Program-made: the position numbers and the translations under genes
Shown: positions 60,801 through 64,000 of the stretch, in pieces
How the letters are laid out: every line of letters starts with the position of its first letter
Numbering within the stretch: position 1 is the first letter of the stretch
Notes under the pieces: generated by a model
Databases searched by the model: none
What the model saw: the letters and a program-made list of their open reading frames with translations, nothing else
What the model was told of the DNA's origin: nothing
Source: Artocarpus heterophyllus
Taxonomy: Eukaryota; Streptophyta; Magnoliopsida; Rosales; Moraceae
Direction: 5' to 3'
NCBI GenBank assembly: GCA_025403435.1
Contig: CM046333.1
Coordinates: 31,517,521-31,581,520, forward strand
Length of the DNA: 64,000 nucleotides

Positions 60801-61000
60801 AACTACCGGTCAAATTCAGCTTGCCAAAGTCCGAAGTTTAGCCTACCAAACTGTGTAAGTAGATTTTAAAAGTTGTGTTGATTTTATTAAAGTTATGGTT
60901 TCATTGTTTTGGTGAGATAAACTATTTAAAGAATACTTATAATCAAGCAATTTATATATAAAAAAAATGTATACATGGATCCTGGGGTATGTTTCTAAAT
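57897..61000 (+). repeat. Decayed LTR-like region
   Basis: It opens with TGTAACGAATTACGTTAAAT, similar to the TGTAACGCC start of the Tekay-like LTR. At 58107-58119 it shares the exact word TTCGGCAGGCCGA with that LTR. Near 60363-60420 it has 'acttactaagtttttggcttactta' wording followed by GGTAAGAGGAT, the type of sequence found in the downstream part of many plant Gypsy LTRs. No end or target duplication could be fixed, so this is an old fragment of uncertain extent. No protein domain. Confidence 0.4.
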
Positions 61001-61370
61001 TATGTTTTTATTTTAAAATGGTTTATCTTAAATAGTGGTAAAAAGAATGAATGTAACGACATCTATGACGTCCGTAAAATAGAGTTACAGGTTGAAGACG
61101 ACATGAAAACGACATGTCATTTGGCCTTGGGTTAGCCAAAACATGTTGTTTATGGCAGAGAAGGGCACGTTTTGTCAGCTAAAAATGACACATCGTTTTT
61201 GGGTATTGAGATTGCGTTTCAACCAGAGGAAGAGCATTTTTAGCAAAAAGAAACGGCATATTGTTTCAAACCATAAGCCCAAAACGACATGTCGTTTAGA
61301 CCATAAGAGAGGCGTCACAATTACCTGAAAACAACTCGTCGTTTCTCTTTAAAAAAAACCCAAAAATTAA
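61001..61370. repeat. Block with recurring ACGACATGTCGT palindrome
   Basis: AAAACGACATGTCGTTT occurs at 61281-61297 and a decayed form AAAACGACATGTCATTT at 61107. Related half words (ACACATCGTTTTTGGG near 61189, AACTCGTCGTTTCTC near 61331) lie between and after them. The block is richer in G+C than its surroundings. Function unknown; the open frame at 61143-61328 is not convincing. Confidence 0.5.
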
Positions 61371-61931
61371 AATAAAAAAGAGGAAGGTGATATTTTCCTA
61401 GATTTCATAAAGTGATATTTTTGAGGAAAATTTCATAAAATTTTCAAATTTTATTGTTTTATAAAATTTTCATAATATTTACAATTTTGATATTTTTTAT
61501 GAAAATTTTCATATTATAAAATAAATTATGAAAAATTCATAATTTTGAATGTTCATATTTTTTGTATTTTTTATGAATATTATATAGTTTTGGTGTAGAT
61601 ATAATTTTTGTATATTTATTGCATATAATATTCATTATGTATAATTTACGATTTAAATTATACATACAATATTAAATTAAATAATTTGGTAAATTTAAAT
61701 TTTCTATAATAATATGCTAAATTATGTCTTTGAATGTATAATTTTAATTTATGCATAATGAATATTGATACATAAATTATTGGTTCTTTGTTCATATTTA
61801 TTTATATTGCTTTAAGTAAATGCAATTTATTTATGAGCAAAATTTTAGAATAAATGTCTAGTAATGTATATAATTTTGAATAATTAGAGAGTAGCTACAA
61901 CATCTTTGATTATACAAAATTATATTAAGTG
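61371..61931. other. AT-rich DNA, no gene seen
   Basis: Very AT-rich, with repeated 'ataaaattttcat' words. No element end or gene is recognised. Confidence 0.5.
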
Positions 61932-62204
61932 TTGGAATCACATATGGTAAAAGGACATTAAATTGGGATTAATCATATGTAATATAATAAATTCTATCCC
62001 ATAGGAATTTTTATTATATTTACTATGATTAATTAAGATGATGTATCAAATTATTTTTTCTTAATTTACCTACAGGAATTAAGATAAATGAATATAAATT
62101 TGACAGTGTCGTCATAAAGATGTATGTATCTATTTGAATTAAAAATTTAGCTCACATGCAATTTTTAATGTCATTTGATACATACTTTTATTGCATGTTT
62201 TTAC
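61932..62204 (+). mobile_element. Tentative 5' LTR of the second Copia element
   Basis: It starts TGTTGGAATCAC and would end TTTTTACA just before TGGTAAAACATGG, a poor match to the initiator-Met-tRNA site. The words CCCATAGGAATTTTT and CCTACAGGAATTAAG look like short plant Copia LTR sequence. The 3' LTR is beyond the window, so the ends are unproved. Confidence 0.4.
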
Positions 62205-62282
62205 AATGGTAAAACATGGCATATATCATTATAGCCACAATTTAGTAACACAAGTATGTATGTTTAATTATGTAGTAATACA

Positions 62283-64000
62283 AACTATAAACTACTCTGA
62301 TTTTAAATGCGATATTCCTGAACTTAAGGGTGATAATTATATGGTGTGGAAGGAAAGAATTCTTCTTCATTTGGACTAGATGGACATTGATTTTCCATCT
62401 GTAAAGATGAACGACCTACCATTACAAAAACCAGCCAACTAGATGATGTTGTCAAATATAAGAAATGGGTGCAATCTCATCGTCTCCATGTCATGTTTAT
62501 TAAAACTAAAATCTCAGCTAGTATTCATGGTTCATTGGAACAATATGACAATGTGCGAGCTTTGATGAAGGTAATTGATGAGTAGTTTGCATCATCAGAC
62601 AAAGCTTTGGCAAGCACCTTTATAATGACATTCTCATCCATGAAGCTCACTGGAATTCATGGTATGCGCGAGCACATCATGCAAATGAGGGATATAGCAG
62701 CTTAGTTAAAAACTCTTGAGGTTGAGATGTTTGAGACTTTCCTTGTGCACTATATCTTAAACACTCTTCCACAACAATATGGACCTTTCAAAATATCCTA
62801 CAACACACATAAGAATAAGTGGTCTATCAACAAGTTGATGATCATGTGTGTTCACGAAGGAAGACTTGTTATGGAGGCAGGAGAGAAAGTGCATTTGGCA
62901 ACTCAAGGGAAGAATAAGGGGCAAACTAAGAACAAGGGAAAAGGCAAATTGTTTGCACAGGCTCATATTAAAAAGGAATCCGGGTGCTTCTTTTGTAAAA
63001 AAAAAGGGCACATAAATAAAGATTGTTCTAAATATCAAAAATGGCTTGAGAAGAAAGGTACTCAATTTTCACTTGTTTGTTTTGAATCTAATATGGTTAA
63101 TGTTGGCCATAACACATAGTGGATTGACTTTGGTTCTATAATCCATGTCACTGTTTCATTGTAGGGGTTACAAAACCTAAGGAAGCTAGTGGGCAGTGAC
63201 TAGTTTATCTACTCAGGTAATAAGATATGCTCACATGTGGAGGCAATCAGAACATGCAAATTAGTTTTAAGTAGTGGTTTTGTGTTAGGATTGGAAAAGA
63301 CATTTTATATTCCAAGTTTTTCTAGTAATTTAATATATGTTTCAAGGCTTGTATTATTGGGTTTTTCCTTTAATTTTTTAGATACTATATTCAGTTTATA
63401 TTATAGACCTAAACTTATTGGAAATGGTTCAATGCCTAATGGTCTTTTCAAAATTAATTTACAAAATGAAACTTCTTATACTTCTATGTATGTTCATGAT
63501 AATGTTGGCATTAAGAGATGTGTTATGAATGAAGAATCCTCAATGTTGTGGCATCGTAGATTAGGTCATATCTCTATTTAGAGAATAAAAAGAATAGTAA
63601 ATGATGGAATACTTAGTACTTTTAATTTTACTAACATTGATACTTGTGTAGACTGCATAAAGGGTAAGCAGACTAATATATCAAAGAAATGTGCTAAGAG
63701 GAGTTTAGACATTTTGGAGATCATACATATTGATATTTGTTGCCTAGACATAGACATGTATGGTCAAAAGTATTTCATTACTTTTATTGACAATTACTCA
63801 CGATATCTGTATCTCTATTTGCTTTATAATAAGAATGAAGCTTTAGATGCCTTCAACGTGTTTAAGGCAGAAGTAGAGAAACAATGCGGTAAGCAAATAA
63901 AATTAGTGAGATCTTATAGAGGTGGTGAATACTATGGTAGATACACCGGAGATGGACGAGCGCCTGGTCTATTTACTAAGTTTCCTCAAGAACATGGGAT
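62283..64000 (+). pseudogene. Second Ty1/Copia gag-pol, degenerate and cut by the window end
   Basis: Gag begins with ELKGDNYMVWKERILLHLD (about 62319-62376) followed by several stops. Frame 62727-63119 carries the rest of gag and the knuckle CFFCKKKGHINKDC. After a TAG (63117-63119) comes a protease-like WIDFGSIIHV, where DSG is expected. Frame 63237-63581 holds the region before integrase and LWHRRLGHISI of the HHCC motif. After another TAG, the pattern CVDCIKGKQ, FITFIDNYSRYLYLYL and RSYRGGEYYGRYTG marks the integrase core to the window edge. At two catalytic-motif positions N and Y replace the usual D (DNYSRY for DDYSRY, RSYRGG for RSDRGG). Clearly inactive. Confidence 0.88.

Overview
The window is repeat-dominated nuclear DNA from a flowering plant, probably a eudicot. 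It holds nested Ty3/Gypsy and Ty1/Copia LTR retrotransposons of plant type, initiator-Met-tRNA primer sites, heavy C-to-T decay, AT-rich intergenic sequence and one 100-N assembly gap (21749-21848). I found no intact single-copy host gene, rRNA, tRNA or CRISPR array. Every recognisable protein-coding stretch belongs to a retrotransposon and every one is broken.

Region 1 (1-21748) is a nest of two related Gypsy families. Family I has LTRs of about 0.8 kb with TGAT...ATCA ends. Family II has LTRs of about 0.74 kb, a closely related gag-pol, but a different LTR. A family II host (H, minus strand) is cut into pieces: 5' LTR, leader and gag start at 20618-21748, gag-pro-RT at 11155-13312, RT-RNase H at 3870-4622. 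Into it went family I element A (4623-11149, TSD AAATG), family I element C (13762-20617, TSD ATCTT), a plus-strand family I LTR (13313-13661, TSD TATAT), and family II element B (left end to 3869), which itself carries a solo family I LTR (105-935). Recombination between the plus-strand LTR and the 3' LTR of C has flipped the 100 bp of gag between them, so the target-site duplications are swapped. In family I the last 76 codons and the stop lie inside the 3' LTR.

Region 2 (21849-29280) is a Tekay/Del-like Gypsy element (minus strand) with a 2133-bp 5' LTR (27148-29280) and a 3' LTR cut by the gap. It differs from its own LTR mainly by single-base deletions near the gap, so part of its frameshifting may be poor consensus quality.

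Region 3 (29281-57070) is non-coding AT-rich host DNA built from a repeated module. The two best copies form a tandem duplication of about 4.8 kb: copy 1 is 29281-30689 plus 43772-about 47210, copy 2 is about 48150-52860, and a diverged, deleted third copy lies at about 55640-57070. Copy 1 is split by a 13-kb Copia element (30690-43766, minus strand, TSD TAGAA). Its untranslated leader has grown to about 5 kb by four tandem 1.19-kb repeats.

Region 4 (57070-64000) holds a possible small exon remnant, a decayed LTR-like stretch (about 57897-61000), a block with an ACGACATGTCGT palindrome, and the 5' part of a second, degenerate Copia element on the plus strand (about 61932 to the window end). 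The dense nesting suggests heterochromatin, possibly pericentromeric; that is inference.
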